From contig CALPIT020000177.1 of NCBI GenBank assembly GCA_943323705.2, positions 1-5,309 on the forward strand: 5,309 nt of DNA, read 5' to 3'. A model generated the notes under the pieces. It was not told where the DNA came from and ran no database searches. It worked only from the letters and a program-made list of their open reading frames with translations. Shown one piece after another: positions 5,208 through 5,309 of the stretch; the first letter of the stretch is position 1, and the number at the start of each line of letters is the position of its first letter. The position numbers and the translations under genes were made by a program. Source of the DNA: Streptomyces griseus (GTDB taxonomy: Bacteria; Bacteroidota; Bacteroidia; Chitinophagales; Chitinophagaceae).

Positions 5208-5309
5208 CGAATTGGTTTCACGCAAAGCTCGCAATGAGGTTAAGTCGCAATGATTATATTTTATGATTTTCCTTCGGAATTTTTTTAGATAGCCACGAAT
5301 TCACGAATA
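5196..5309 (+). repeat. 102-bp direct repeat copy B with extended left edge, reaching the window end
   Basis: Positions 5208-5309 match copy A at 99 of 102, and the additional left edge 5196-5207 matches the inverted module at 3181-3233. The repeat is still matching at the last base, so its true right boundary is not visible. It again contains the short hairpin plus T-run seen in copy A and the 16-mer CCACGAATTCACGAAT at 5197 and 5293. Confidence 0.95.

Noticed and set aside
4982..5309. CRISPR array
   Set aside because: There are only two long copies with a 226-bp period, the spacer contains other repeat modules, and no cas gene is present.
2909..5309. Insertion sequence or composite transposon around purKE
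   Set aside because: No transposase or integrase frame is present and no target-site duplication could be identified; the flanking matches are short modules in different order.

Overview
The window looks like an ordinary chromosomal segment from a member of the Bacteroidota, perhaps a Chitinophagaceae-like lineage. The phylum call rests on AT-rich DNA, starts without Shine-Dalgarno sequences, a TAnnTTTG-type -7 promoter box (TATCTTTG) directly before purK, the family flavour of the proteins, and intergenic mosaics of short repeats typical of this phylum. The lineage below phylum is a guess. I see no phage, plasmid, transposase, CRISPR, tRNA or rRNA signal.

Layout: (1) positions 2-814 (+) are the C-terminal two thirds of a monofunctional aspartate kinase whose start lies outside the window. 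(2) 816-1583 (-) is a secreted YafK-type L,D-transpeptidase-fold protein, convergent with the kinase and separated from it by one base. (3) 1584-1777 is a short gap with an inverted repeat, a hairpin and a small 9-bp tandem repeat. (4) 1778-2908 (-) is 4-hydroxyphenylpyruvate dioxygenase. (5) 2909-3313 is a 405-bp gap packed with repeat modules and C-rich hairpins; it ends in a 4 x 8 bp tandem repeat that runs into the purK -7 box. (6) 3314-4441 and 4489-4974 (+) are purK and purE. (7) 4975-5309 is noncoding and holds two 102-bp direct repeats (99/102 identical), the second ending on the last base of the window.

Functionally, purK and purE form a two-gene operon for AIR carboxylation in purine synthesis via N5-CAIR. 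The other genes are separate housekeeping functions: the aspartate-family pathway, the cell wall and tyrosine catabolism. They do not form a pathway with each other or with purKE.

I found no convincing new biological system. The most notable structure is in the noncoding DNA. The purKE operon is bracketed by inverted copies of the same two repeat modules (3001-3039 against 5152-5190, and 3181-3233 against 5196-5248), and purK appears to be transcribed as a leaderless or nearly leaderless message from a promoter abutting a short tandem repeat.
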